In this document: one piece after another, positions 5,660 to 12,619 of the stretch
Layout of the letters: every line of letters begins with the position of its first letter
Position numbering within the stretch: the stretch's first letter is position 1
Assembly (NCBI GenBank): GCA_002402575.1
Contig: DHGD01000117.1
Coordinates: forward strand, 1-14,301
DNA: 14,301 nt
DNA from: Syntrophomonas sp. UBA4807
GTDB lineage: Bacteria; Bacillota; Syntrophomonadia; Syntrophomonadales; Syntrophomonadaceae
Direction: 5' to 3'
Made by a program: the position numbers and the translations under genes
The notes under the pieces: model-generated
The model's input: only the letters and a program-made list of their open reading frames with translations
Database searches by the model: none
What the model was told of the DNA's origin: nothing

Positions 5660-5745
5660 TGGTGCGGCAGAGAGGACTCGAACCTCCACCACCTTGCGGG
5701 ACTAGAACCTGAATCTAGCGCGTCTGCCAATTCCGCCACTGCCGC
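5660..5745 (-). tRNA. tRNA-Leu (anticodon CAG)
   Basis: An 86-nt tRNA read on the minus strand. The acceptor stem is GCGGCAG/CTGCCGC (7 bp), the discriminator is A, and CCA is encoded (5662-5660). The anticodon stem CTAGA/TCTAG encloses the 7-nt loop TTCAGGT, giving anticodon CAG, which reads CUG. The long variable arm (about TCCCGCAAGGTGG) marks a class II tRNA, and GGTTCGAGTCC forms the T-loop region. The tRNA is followed by a terminator and driven by a consensus promoter. Its 3' half is the probable attachment site of the adjacent prophage. Confidence 0.97.
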
Positions 5746-5776
5746 TAATTGCTGAATTATTGTCTCAGCAAAACAA

Positions 5777-5806
5777 ATTATATTACATGCTTTCCACGCT
5801 TGTCAA
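5777..5806 (-). promoter_or_regulatory. Consensus sigma-A promoter of tRNA-Leu
   Basis: On the minus strand there is a perfect TTGACA (5806-5801), an 18-nt spacer and a perfect TATAAT (5782-5777). The start is expected near 5770, about 25 nt before the mature tRNA 5' end. Such strength is usual for tRNA genes. Confidence 0.9.
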
Positions 5807-6053
5807 GCCCGCTTTGGGAATGGTCTCACCAATCAGCAGTAATGTCATGGTATAACTCGTCAGGGAAAATGTCATCCCCAAATGGTTAAATATAATAATA
5901 GGATGAATTTAGAAACCGCCCACCTTCGGAAAGCAACCGTTTCGATTAAACGTTTCAAGCCTTATGCAGTGTCTTAACGGCCGCGAATAATTTTGCCCCT
6001 ATAGCCTGCAAGATACTGGTTGGCGAGCAGAATAATTTCGCCTTATTGTACAC
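5807..6053. other. Intergenic stretch with a possible insertion-sequence relic
   Basis: No supported gene is seen. AATGTCAT occurs twice in direct orientation (5841-5848 and 5868-5875, 27 bp apart) with short A/T-rich and GC-rich patches. Similar spaced TGACATT repeats occur at the ends of some insertion sequences, so this could be an eroded IS end, but no transposase remnant or target duplication was recognised. No clear terminator follows the yhcC-like gene. Confidence 0.25.
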
Positions 6054-7007
6054 TCATTCGGATTTGCTATAATTTTTGCCCTGCCAAGTATCGCGTTCAA
6101 GCATAATCCGGTCAATATGGTTTAAAATTTCCCTTTTTTTGAGGCTCCACTGCGGAGCCAGGAGCAACTGGCGAGGACTGTCTCCGGTTAAGCGGTGCAC
6201 GATCATATCCGGGGGGATGATTTCCAATATATCAGCCACTAGGTTGACATACTCCTCCAGCTCCAATATTTCAAAAGGCTGCTTTTTATACCATACCCCC
6301 AGGGGGGTGTTATTCATAACGTGAAGAAGATGAATTTTTATGCCTTGCACCTGGCTTTGGGCCACGAATCGGGCAGTTTCCAGCATATCCCGACGGTTTT
6401 CGCCCGGCAGTCCCAGAATGATATGTGCGCAAATATCGATATTATGGCGGGCTAGGCTCTCAGCCGCATTTTCGAAATCGGCCCGCTCATATCTCAGATT
6501 CATAGCCCGGGCGGTGCGGGAGTGGACGGTCTGCAGTCCAAGTTCCACCCATATGTCGATCTACTGATTAACCTCTTGCAACACCTCTATCACCTCAGGG
6601 GGCAGACAATCAGGCCGGGTGGCAATTGCCAGACCGACTACACCTGGCTGGACTACGGCCTGCCAATATAGTTCGCGAAGCCGCTGAGGGTGTTCATAAG
6701 TATTGCTGAAAGCCTGGAAATAGGCTATATACCTGGCTTGCGGCCATTTTAGGTGCATCATAGCTTTGACCTCAGCAAATTGCTGCGCCAGATTCAGGCG
6801 GCGTGTCCCGGCGAAATCACCTGATCCCCGCGGGCTGCAGAACAAGCAGCCTGAGGAGGACAGCGCGCCATCCCGGTTAGGGCAGGTGAATCCCGCATCT
6901 AGAGGGATTTTAAAAACCTTGCCTCCATATTTGCTGCGCAAATGATAATTTAGGCTGTGGTAGCGTTTGTCGCCCCACATGCGGGCTCGGTCAGTCTTGA
7001 ATTCCAC
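6054..7007 (-). pseudogene. YhcC/TIGR01212-family radical SAM protein with an in-frame amber codon
   Basis: Reading through one TAG (6563-6561, codon 149), the frame encodes about 317 residues, full length for this family (E. coli YhcC is about 309). The N-terminus has WGDKRYHSLNYHLR and KIPLDAGFTCPNRDG. The cluster cysteines are C42, C54 and C57 (C-x11-C-x2-C), which would hold a 4Fe-4S cluster used with S-adenosylmethionine. After the amber codon, WVELGLQTVHSRT, HIILGLPGE and the C-terminal HRLTGD and APQWSLKK follow in the same frame. The start is GTG at 7007, 5 nt after AAGGAG. The family is known but its reaction is poorly defined. The amber sits where relatives usually have Lys or Arg, so a single substitution such as AAG to TAG explains it. 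A truncated 148-residue product would lack most of the barrel. Confidence 0.9.
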
Positions 7008-7054
7008 GATTTCTCCTTGCACCCGGCGGCGGCGCTATCATAAACTTGGTGGTG

Positions 7055-7082
7055 TTCACCTTAAGGCCCGTCAAGGTATAAT
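7055..7082 (+). promoter_or_regulatory. Probable promoter of the anchored-protein gene
   Basis: TATAAT (7077-7082) is a perfect -10. The best -35 is TTCACC (7055-7060), four of six matches, with a 16-nt spacer. It lies in the region divergent to the yhcC-like gene, about 40 nt before the ATG at 7123. Confidence 0.55.
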
Positions 7083-7122
7083 AATAAGTGTCAGTATTCT
7101 TGGCATCAGGGAGAGATAAACT

Positions 7123-7656
7123 ATGACATCCAACCAGAGACAATACGTTATCCTGCTCATGCTGGTAGCACTGGTGGTGGTATTCGGGTTGTGGACCGCC
7201 AGCCAGGCTCCTGAATTACAAGTGCGAATCCCTTCAGGCGGCAATGACATTCAGGCGTCGGATATGCAGATTAGAACCGCTTCTGGCCTGGTAGTCGTGG
7301 GAGAGTCGGATTCACAGCAGGTGGCGGCACTGTTCCCCGATGGCAAAGCTCTGGGTATGAGCACGGTGTATTTCGACCGAAGCCAGGGCTGTACTTTCAC
7401 CTTCACCAAGATGGATAAATTAAAGGTCATGCATATTGAAAATCCCGGCCTGGCTACCTGGCGCGGCATCAAGGTCGGCGACACTCTTGACCCGGCAGTG
7501 ATTGCAGCTTATGGCCCCAATTATGGCTACGCTAAAAAGCCGGATTCCCATCAGGCTATCGATGTGGCCTACGGCGACAATGATGGCGGGGTGATCTTTC
7601 AGGTTCGGGATAATGTGGTAACCAAAATCATACTGCAGAAGGAGCCACCGCGATGA
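7123..7656 (+). CDS. Membrane-anchored protein of unknown function
   Basis: This 177-residue protein has an N-terminal membrane anchor or uncleaved signal (about residues 8-27, ILLMLVALVVVFGLW) after a short polar start, with no lipobox Cys. The remainder should lie outside the cytoplasm. Its C-terminal part, about 112-173, contains WRGIKVGDTLDPAVIAAYG and a closing VIFQVRDNVVTKIIL strand. This resembles the small alpha/beta units in exported proteins where a GxxxGDT motif is followed by a YG and a beta-hairpin, as in BamE/SmpA-like folds. That is a fold impression, not a family assignment. The start follows GGGAGAG at 9 nt. It is monocistronic and divergent from the yhcC-like gene. Confidence 0.75.
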   Translation: MTSNQRQYVILLMLVALVVVFGLWTASQAPELQVRIPSGGNDIQASDMQIRTASGLVVVGESDSQQVAALFPDGKALGMSTVYFDRSQGCTFTFTKMDKLKVMHIENPGLATWRGIKVGDTLDPAVIAAYGPNYGYAKKPDSHQAIDVAYGDNDGGVIFQVRDNVVTKIILQKEPPR

Positions 7657-7818
7657 TCGCCTGCCGGCCTGGCCAAAGCTGGTTATTATGGCGTTTAATA
7701 TATGCCGACTGTTCAAGCATTAATTTTGTATAAACATACTATAACAGAATATCCGTTCGTCCGACAGGAAAGCAGTGGAGATGGAACCGTCCGACCCGTC
7801 CCTTTGAGTAAAAAAAGC
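7657..7818. other. Intergenic stretch
   Basis: No gene supported. CGTCCGAC occurs twice 30 bp apart (7758-7765 and 7788-7795) inside a patch with GGAACCGTCC and CCGTCCC, which recalls REP-like repeats seen in some Firmicutes. One copy of such a patch is not enough to call a repeat family. Confidence 0.2.
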
Positions 7819-7848
7819 AAAAAGAGACCCGCTTGTTTTTAAGCGGGT
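7819..7848 (-). terminator. Terminator of the MORN-repeat gene
   Basis: On the minus strand there is an 8-bp ACCCGCTT/AAGCGGGT stem with a 6-nt loop, followed by CTCTTTTTG. It lies about 60 nt beyond the stop of gene 7908-8231. It has no U-tract on the plus strand, so it is unlikely to serve the gene at 7123-7656. Confidence 0.7.
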
Positions 7849-7907
7849 TTAGAGAGAAATATTGTGAAGGGGTGGGGGTAGCAATTTGATAAGGTTTCAA
7901 CCTATTT

Positions 7908-8231
7908 TTAGGGAGTCAGGTAGGCTTCGGGATAATTAATAGGTTTATCCTTGGACCATTCTCCTTCATAAGCCAGTTCGCCAGTGGTGTAGTATGATTT
8001 TCCATAACCACTGCGCAGCCCGTTCTCCCAGTTTCCTTCATATCTCAGGGCGCCATCGGGATAGAATTCTCTCCCGTACCCGGAACGATTACCTTCTTCC
8101 CAATGGCCTTCATAGCGTCCTCCGCTTCGATAATAAGCACAGCCTATACCATGTGGTTTCCGATCCTTGACTTCTCCTTCATAATTAGCAATCAAAGCGT
8201 TTTTTAGAACCAGGTCATCAATGCGCGCCAA
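7908..8231 (-). CDS. Small MORN-repeat protein
   Basis: This 107-residue protein is built almost entirely of MORN repeats (pattern YEGxWxxGxxxGxGxxxYxxG). A degenerate one is at 17-38, good ones at 40-61 (YEGHWEEGNRSGYGREFYPDG) and 64-85, and a partial one at about 88-97. There is no signal peptide or catalytic domain. MORN repeats form beta-hairpin sheets that mediate protein or membrane contacts. The start is TTG at 8231, 7 nt after AGGAGG; no in-frame ATG or GTG fits better. It is a single gene with its own terminator. The partner is unknown. Confidence 0.85.
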   Translation of the reverse strand: MARIDDLVLKNALIANYEGEVKDRKPHGIGCAYYRSGGRYEGHWEEGNRSGYGREFYPDGALRYEGNWENGLRSGYGKSYYTTGELAYEGEWSKDKPINYPEAYLTP

Positions 8232-8673
8232 GTATGCTCCTCCTCTCAGTAGGCCTTGCTAAAATTCCGCCCTGTTACTCCTTATCTGCTTAGCAGGCCC
8301 TTTTTCTAGTTCTGCCAGTGTTTCGGAAAACCCGGCAGGTTTTATATATTTCTACGTGCTTAATAATCCTCCTGGCGCTTGTCATCCCATTAATATGGGC
8401 TTTATCTAAGTGTTTGATGACATCCAGCTTTCTTTTGGGCAACCATTTGGCGTTCTTGATCCCCGGCTGAGGACGCAGATGCGTTTCCGCTCATTACCAC
8501 ATCTGCTAGAGAAGCCAGCCTGATTGCTTGTCGGTTGTTACTCCGGGGGATCTCCCCTACCGCGGCGAATCTTCATTTCCTGGTTTCAACCTCCCCAAAC
8601 TAGATTACTGCAATGCAACTGGTTCTGCCTAAATATACAAGCAATATTTGTGCCAATTATTATAAAACAATCC
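8232..8673. other. Long intergenic stretch without a supported gene
   Basis: The plus-strand frame 8524-8712 runs into a terminator and has no ribosome binding site. On the minus strand an open frame from 8490 to 8290 reads plausibly (KWLPKRKLDVIKHLDKAHIN) but has no start or ribosome binding site, so it could be a gene relic. The MORN-gene promoter should lie just right of 8231 but no clear hexamers were found. Confidence 0.3.
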
Positions 8674-8710
8674 GAAAAAAATATAAAATCGCCTCGAAAG
8701 GCGGTTTTAT
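8674..8710 (-). terminator. Strong terminator after the sigma-54 activator gene
   Basis: On the minus strand there is a 12-bp stem (8710-8699 with 8694-8683, one G-T pair) containing ACCGCCT paired to AGGCGAT, capped by TTCG, followed by AT and seven Ts (8681-8675). The flanking A/T pairs make it partly bidirectional. Confidence 0.85.
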
Positions 8711-8767
8711 AGGTTTTGTAAATATGGTATACAAATTAATTGTGGGCCAATTTGTTCGTCATAAAGT

Positions 8768-8815
8768 TGTTGCATAGCTGATGCCATATGTTGCATTATG
8801 TTGCATTAAGCAACA
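8768..8815. promoter_or_regulatory. Array of TGTTGCAT elements with a 17-bp palindrome (candidate activator site)
   Basis: TGTTGCAT occurs at 8768-8775, 8789-8796 and 8799-8806. The last copy forms a perfect palindrome, TGTTGC-ATTAA-GCAACA (8799-8815). Spacings of 21 and 10 bp put the copies on one face of the helix. The array lies 12 bp beyond the stop of the sigma-54 activator gene and left of it. A role as upstream activator sequence for that protein, whose Fis-type domain binds palindromes, is inference. No sigma-54 -24/-12 promoter was found nearby. Confidence 0.5.
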
Positions 8816-8827
8816 TGGTGCTACACT

Positions 8828-10579
8828 TTATGAACCGGCCTGGATGCTATAAAGCCTCATTTTTCTATATATAGTGCTGCGGTCATAACCCAACTCCCGG
8901 GCTACCTGGCTGACATTGCCGTGGTATTTGTCCAGAAGTGCGACGATGTTCTGTTTTTCCTGTTCCGCCCGTTGCTTCTTGCTGTTCTGTCGGGCTTCAA
9001 AGATGGTGGTCTCAGATTTGGCCACCCGGTTGAAGTAATTGCCATTATAATCATTTTTTCTGATCTCCGGTGGCAGATGCTCAACACTCAGGTTTGAGCC
9101 CCCCGCTATGTTGACCATGCGCTCCACCACGTTCTGCAGTTCACGGATATTACCGGGCCAGTGGTATTTCTGCAAAGGTTTCATCAAGCTCTCTTCATCA
9201 TAATAGAATTGCCGACCGGTTTTGGCTTGAATGGCTTGCAGGAAATAGTCGAACAGCAGGGGAATATCCTTGATTCTCGAACGCAAGGGCGGAATCTGAA
9301 TGGAAATAACGTTGAGACGGTAAAACAGGTCTGCTCTGAAGCTGCCCAATTCTACCTCTTCCCAAAGGTTCTTGTTGGTAGCGCAAATCACCCGCACATC
9401 AATCGGTATCAGTTTGCTGTCCCCAATGCGGGTTATAGATTTTTCCTGCAAAACGCGCAGCAAGGTAACCTGCTGCTCCAGGGGCATATCGCCGATTTCG
9501 TCCAGGAACAGGGTGCCGCCATTGGCCAGCTCGAACTTGCCCGGGCTGCCCCCTTTTCTGGCCCCAGTAAAAGCTCCTTCAGCATAGCCGAATAATTCGC
9601 TGCCCACCAGTTCACGAGGAATAGCCCCACAGTTCACGGCGATGAAAGGCCCGCTGCGGCGGCTGCCTTGATTGTGAATGGCCTGAGCAAAAACCTCTTT
9701 CCCGGTGCCACTCTCCCCTTCCAGAAGCACGTTGCTGGTACTGCCGGCCGCCTGGGCAGCCAGGCGGATGATCTCCAGAACGTTGTCGCTCACTGTCACT
9801 ATGTCCTCGAATTGGAAACTGGCCCGGTTGCCGGTGAAGCGGTGGACCAGATTATGGATATTTTCGATGGGACGCATAAAAAGTATACCCCCGCTGAGCT
9901 GGTCGCCTTCATCCCTAACCGGATTGCCGGTCAGGGTCAATTGAATATTTTTACCCCCGCTTTCCACGAATATTTCGATATCGCTGTAAGGCTTGCCGCG
10001 CCGCAGCAATTCGTTGGTGTAGGGGGTTTTAATGCCCAATATCTTCCCTAAGGGCCGCCCTTTCATCTCGGCTGCTTTCTGATTGAGAATCCTCTCCGCG
10101 GCCAGGTTGACTTCGTTGATATTGCCTTCAGAATCTAGGATCATAACCCCGTCAGTGATATGCATAAAGATGTTGGTGAACATGCGGGTTAGCCAGCTTA
10201 AATGATCTTTTTTGGATAAAATCTCCAAAAGATGGGTAATATCTCGAATGGAGCACAGAAAGAATAACTGTTCTTGGTAGCGTACCGGTTGCAGATTCAT
10301 TTCCACCGGAATATCCTGGCCGGCGCGGTCATGCTGCAGCATTTCCACCAACGCCCCGCCCTTTTTGGCCTTTTTAAATTGTTCCAGAAGCAAGCCGTGC
10401 AGGTAGGCAGGAGTCAGCTGGAAAATATCCATTTCCAGCAGTTCTTCCCTCTCATAGCCATATGCAGTACAAGCGGCAGGATTGGCTTCCATGATCTGCC
10501 CGTCAGGCTTGACTATTAAGGCAATATCGGGAATGTACTCGAAAAAAAACTTGCCCGGCAGCAATGAACGTTCAGGCAC
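8828..10579 (-). CDS. Sigma-54-dependent transcriptional activator with PAS sensor domains
   Basis: This 583-residue bacterial enhancer-binding protein activates sigma-54 RNA polymerase by ATP hydrolysis. Two PAS-like domains lie at about 12-115 (with ANPAACTAYGYEREELL) and 130-240 (GVMILDSEGNINEVN, AAERIL). The AAA+ domain covers about 258-490. It has Walker A GESGTGKE (288-295), the sigma-54 contact loop GAFTGA (335-340), Walker B GGTLFLDE (354-361), arginine finger region FRADLFYRLNV (414-424) and sensor II WPGNIRELQN (474-483). The Fis-type HTH_8 is at about 545-577. All key residues are intact. The GTG start at 10579 follows GGTGAGG. There is no receiver domain, so it senses a ligand or redox state through PAS rather than a kinase. 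It lies downstream of a mscS gene on the same strand, with its own likely promoter; target genes are not evident here. Confidence 0.95.
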   Translation of the reverse strand: MPERSLLPGKFFFEYIPDIALIVKPDGQIMEANPAACTAYGYEREELLEMDIFQLTPAYLHGLLLEQFKKAKKGGALVEMLQHDRAGQDIPVEMNLQPVRYQEQLFFLCSIRDITHLLEILSKKDHLSWLTRMFTNIFMHITDGVMILDSEGNINEVNLAAERILNQKAAEMKGRPLGKILGIKTPYTNELLRRGKPYSDIEIFVESGGKNIQLTLTGNPVRDEGDQLSGGILFMRPIENIHNLVHRFTGNRASFQFEDIVTVSDNVLEIIRLAAQAAGSTSNVLLEGESGTGKEVFAQAIHNQGSRRSGPFIAVNCGAIPRELVGSELFGYAEGAFTGARKGGSPGKFELANGGTLFLDEIGDMPLEQQVTLLRVLQEKSITRIGDSKLIPIDVRVICATNKNLWEEVELGSFRADLFYRLNVISIQIPPLRSRIKDIPLLFDYFLQAIQAKTGRQFYYDEESLMKPLQKYHWPGNIRELQNVVERMVNIAGGSNLSVEHLPPEIRKNDYNGNYFNRVAKSETTIFEARQNSKKQRAEQEKQNIVALLDKYHGNVSQVARELGYDRSTIYRKMRLYSIQAGS

Positions 10580-10637
10580 CTTTCCTCACCCCTTGAGCTT
10601 ATCAATATCTACTCCGGCTCTCCTATCTCTAATGTTT

Positions 10638-10665
10638 ATTCTATAACGGGATGAATATTGTTCAA
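10638..10665 (-). promoter_or_regulatory. Candidate promoter of the sigma-54 activator gene
   Basis: On the minus strand there is TTGAAC (10665-10660), a 16-nt spacer and TAGAAT (10643-10638). It sits in the 128-nt gap between the mscS stop and the activator start, leaving a leader of about 50 nt. The -10 matches five of six bases and the -35 four. Confidence 0.45.
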
Positions 10666-10707
10666 AGCAGAAAATTACGGTTTCTCACCATCAATGCGAA
10701 CGGTTTC

Positions 10708-11829
10708 CTATGGTATCGGCCGAGATTGCTGGTCATAATTATCTGTCAGGCCGTATTTGTCCGCACCATGCAGATAAAGCGTTTGGGTGGGAAAGGCCAG
10801 ACTGATCTCCAAGTCTCGTAAAAGCTCCATCAGCTTAAGGTGAATATCATTGCGAACCGCTCGGAAGCTGCGCCCCTCTCCCAGAGGAGTTACAAAAGTT
10901 ACCTCCACATCAATGCTGCTGGCCCCGAACTGCCTCAGGTTAACATGGGTGTATTCATCTATTACATCAGGATGCCTTTGCAGCAGCTCCTTGATCCCTT
11001 CAATCATTTTGATTAACTGCTCCTGGGGCGTGTTGTAGGTCACCCCAATTTGTAAATCAATGCGCAGCCGGCCCAATCGGCTGTGATTAGTTATAGGCGC
11101 GTTGGATAGCATAGAGTTCGGAATCGTGACCAATGCCTGGGAAAATGTTTTTATTCTGGTGCTGCGGAAAGATATTTCCTCAACGGTGCCCTCAGAATCC
11201 GGGGTGGTAATCCATTCCCCCACTGAAAACGGTTTCTCCATAAACAACACCACCCCGCCCACAATATTAGCCAGAGCGTCTTTTGCGGCCAGTGATATTG
11301 CCAGCCCGCCCAAGCCTAAACCGGCAATAAAACCGTTGAGGTCATAACCCCATTCTCTAATCGCCACCAACAGGCCCAATACGACAACAATAAAACGTGC
11401 CAGTCTGGAAAAAAGTATCACCAGAGTGTTATCCAAGTGATAACGCTGCCGAGCTTCATCAGAGAGCAGGGAATGATTGTCCAGTAAATTGTATATTCCC
11501 CAGACAAGAAACAACACCACAACGCTGCGATAAAGACGATGTGCAAAGCTGTCTATAACTGCCGGCAAGGGAAGATATACCAGCGCCAGGTAAAAACCAG
11601 TCGTCAGCAGCAACAACTTGATAGGCTTCAGAAATGCGTTCAGGGAATTGCTGTCCATATCAGGAGCAAGACGCTTGGCCAACTTCCTGAACCAGCTTGT
11701 TAAGAAATATGCTACCAGTAAGCTAAGTAGCCAAAATCCCACCAATATTACGAAGCTGCCCAAAACTAAGGACAGCCCGCCTTCACTTCCGGCTGCTGCG
11801 TTAATCCCGTTCAAGCATTCTTGAATCAT
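10708..11829 (-). CDS. MscS-family mechanosensitive ion channel
   Basis: This 373-residue membrane channel opens under membrane tension to relieve osmotic downshock. Predicted membrane segments are at about 18-43, 68-88, 100-116 and 137-157, followed by the pore helix at 165-197. That helix has GFIAGLGLGGLAISLAAKDA, the Gly/Ala-rich TM3 pattern of MscS. The beta domain follows with FSVGEWI (201-207), GTVEEISFRSTRI (214-226) and TIPNSMLSNAPITN (235-248), all typical of the family. The C-terminal alpha/beta domain extends to about 355. It is larger than E. coli MscS (286) because of an extra N-terminal helix region. The start at 11829 is chosen as a GGGAGG lies about 12 nt before it; an in-frame ATG at 11856 has no ribosome binding site. 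Confidence 0.93.
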   Translation of the reverse strand: MIQECLNGINAAAGSEGGLSLVLGSFVILVGFWLLSLLVAYFLTSWFRKLAKRLAPDMDSNSLNAFLKPIKLLLLTTGFYLALVYLPLPAVIDSFAHRLYRSVVVLFLVWGIYNLLDNHSLLSDEARQRYHLDNTLVILFSRLARFIVVVLGLLVAIREWGYDLNGFIAGLGLGGLAISLAAKDALANIVGGVVLFMEKPFSVGEWITTPDSEGTVEEISFRSTRIKTFSQALVTIPNSMLSNAPITNHSRLGRLRIDLQIGVTYNTPQEQLIKMIEGIKELLQRHPDVIDEYTHVNLRQFGASSIDVEVTFVTPLGEGRSFRAVRNDIHLKLMELLRDLEISLAFPTQTLYLHGADKYGLTDNYDQQSRPIP

Positions 11830-12205
11830 CGTAAGATAGGACCTCCCTGTCGCCATAAACAATAGCTTATTGACTTTTATTTTGTAATTATGCGTTTTTG
11901 TTATATTAATATCTATATGTCGACATCTGTTTATGCCATTTATATTGAACGATAGCGATAAAAATTGCGCTGCCGGCAAAAAGCTGCTTATAAAGTCACG
12001 CTCGCCAAATAGCGTATACCGGAATCGGAGCGCCTATAACCAGGTTTATCCTTTTCCGCGTTTGCAGCTAGTTTTAAAACCATATTATCATACCGTTGCA
12101 GGAGCAGACAAAGGAGCGATGTTAAGGTACGGTTCAAAATAGGAGTATAAAGCGGGACAATATGGTGGAAACTCCATTAGATAATAAATTCCGGAGGAGA
12201 TTACT
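11830..12205. other. Divergent intergenic region between mscS and the small membrane protein gene
   Basis: The A/T-rich part near 11860-11930 should carry the mscS promoter. The best pair on the minus strand is TAGATA, 17 nt, CATAAT, which is weak. The right part has a short inverted repeat, ATGG/CCAT, near 12162-12177. No credible ORF is seen; a frame at 11933-12142 lacks a ribosome binding site and coding character. Confidence 0.3.
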
Positions 12206-12475
12206 TTGTCCAAACGGAGCCTTCACTGCGAGCTCATGATTTTTAGCCTGTTACTCTGCCAGACAGCCGTATGTGGATTGCTGCTTACCGGCCGGTGGCT
12301 GTACCTCTTGGCCTTGATGGCTGGCGCCATAGCCTCCGTCAGCTGTCTCAAGCAGCTTTTGGAGCAAAAGCCCCCGGAGCCCCCTCGGGCGGAACATCAT
12401 TACCACCTCTATTACACCGCAGAAGCCCCCAACCGGGTCCGTTTCCCCAATAACCATCCTCCCACCCGCTGGTAG
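12206..12475 (+). CDS. Small two-helix membrane protein of unknown function
   Basis: This 89-residue protein has two hydrophobic segments, about 10-28 (ELMIFSLLLCQTAVCGLLL) and 31-47 (WLYLLALMAGAIASVSC). They are separated by a tight turn and followed by a polar Pro- and His-rich tail. The start is TTG at 12206, 6 nt after GGAGGAG, the best site in the region. No homologous family is recognised. It diverges from mscS and precedes the beta-propeller gene; a weak terminator candidate lies between, so an operon is unlikely. Confidence 0.65.
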   Translation: MSKRSLHCELMIFSLLLCQTAVCGLLLTGRWLYLLALMAGAIASVSCLKQLLEQKPPEPPRAEHHYHLYYTAEAPNRVRFPNNHPPTRW

Positions 12476-12479
12476 TGTC

Positions 12480-12503
12480 AGGGGTTATTTCCCTCTTTTT
12501 TTA
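12480..12503 (+). terminator. Weak terminator candidate after the small membrane protein gene
   Basis: A short stem, AGGG/CCCT, with a 7-nt loop (12480-12494) is followed by C and seven Ts. The stem is only 4 bp, so efficiency is doubtful, but the position right after the stop and the U-tract fit. Confidence 0.4.
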
Positions 12504-12619
12504 TCACTATGTTTTTTCTTTACTCTTCCGATTCATTCTTCAGCCTGTATGGCATAAATAAGTATTAGTGCTTTTAATAAAATTAAAGCCAAATATCGAT
12601 AATGAGGAGAATGATACAA

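Larger units (their letters stand above)
1..5663. mobile_element. Right end of a prophage or prophage-derived element, integrated at tRNA-Leu
   Basis: The block has phage genes in a typical temperate layout. A repressor and integrase point right toward a tRNA, and an early and a head-gene cluster point left. The integrase gene ends about 100 nt from the 3' end of the tRNA-Leu gene, which is the usual arrangement when a tyrosine integrase uses the tRNA 3' end as attB. The left boundary and the second att copy are outside the window, so the core cannot be defined. No terminase, portal, capsid, tail or replication initiator gene is visible. With the broken integrase this suggests a defective prophage or a satellite. 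The right boundary is inferred from gene content, not from a seen repeat. Confidence 0.75.

Noticed and set aside
6561..6563. Pyrrolysine coding at the amber codon
   Set aside because: TAG serves as the normal stop for ssb and for the genes ending at 4394 and 12475. The family has no known pyrrolysine, and the position is a routine Lys/Arg site.
8524..8712. 62-codon plus-strand ORF
   Set aside because: It has no ribosome binding site and ends inside the terminator of the activator gene.
8700..8770. Sigma-54 promoter near the TGTTGCAT array
   Set aside because: Candidate GG and GC dinucleotides do not have the required 10-bp separation on either strand.
9161..10051. Plus-strand ORFs opposite the sigma-54 activator
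   Set aside because: They are shadows; the minus strand encodes all AAA+ motifs continuously.
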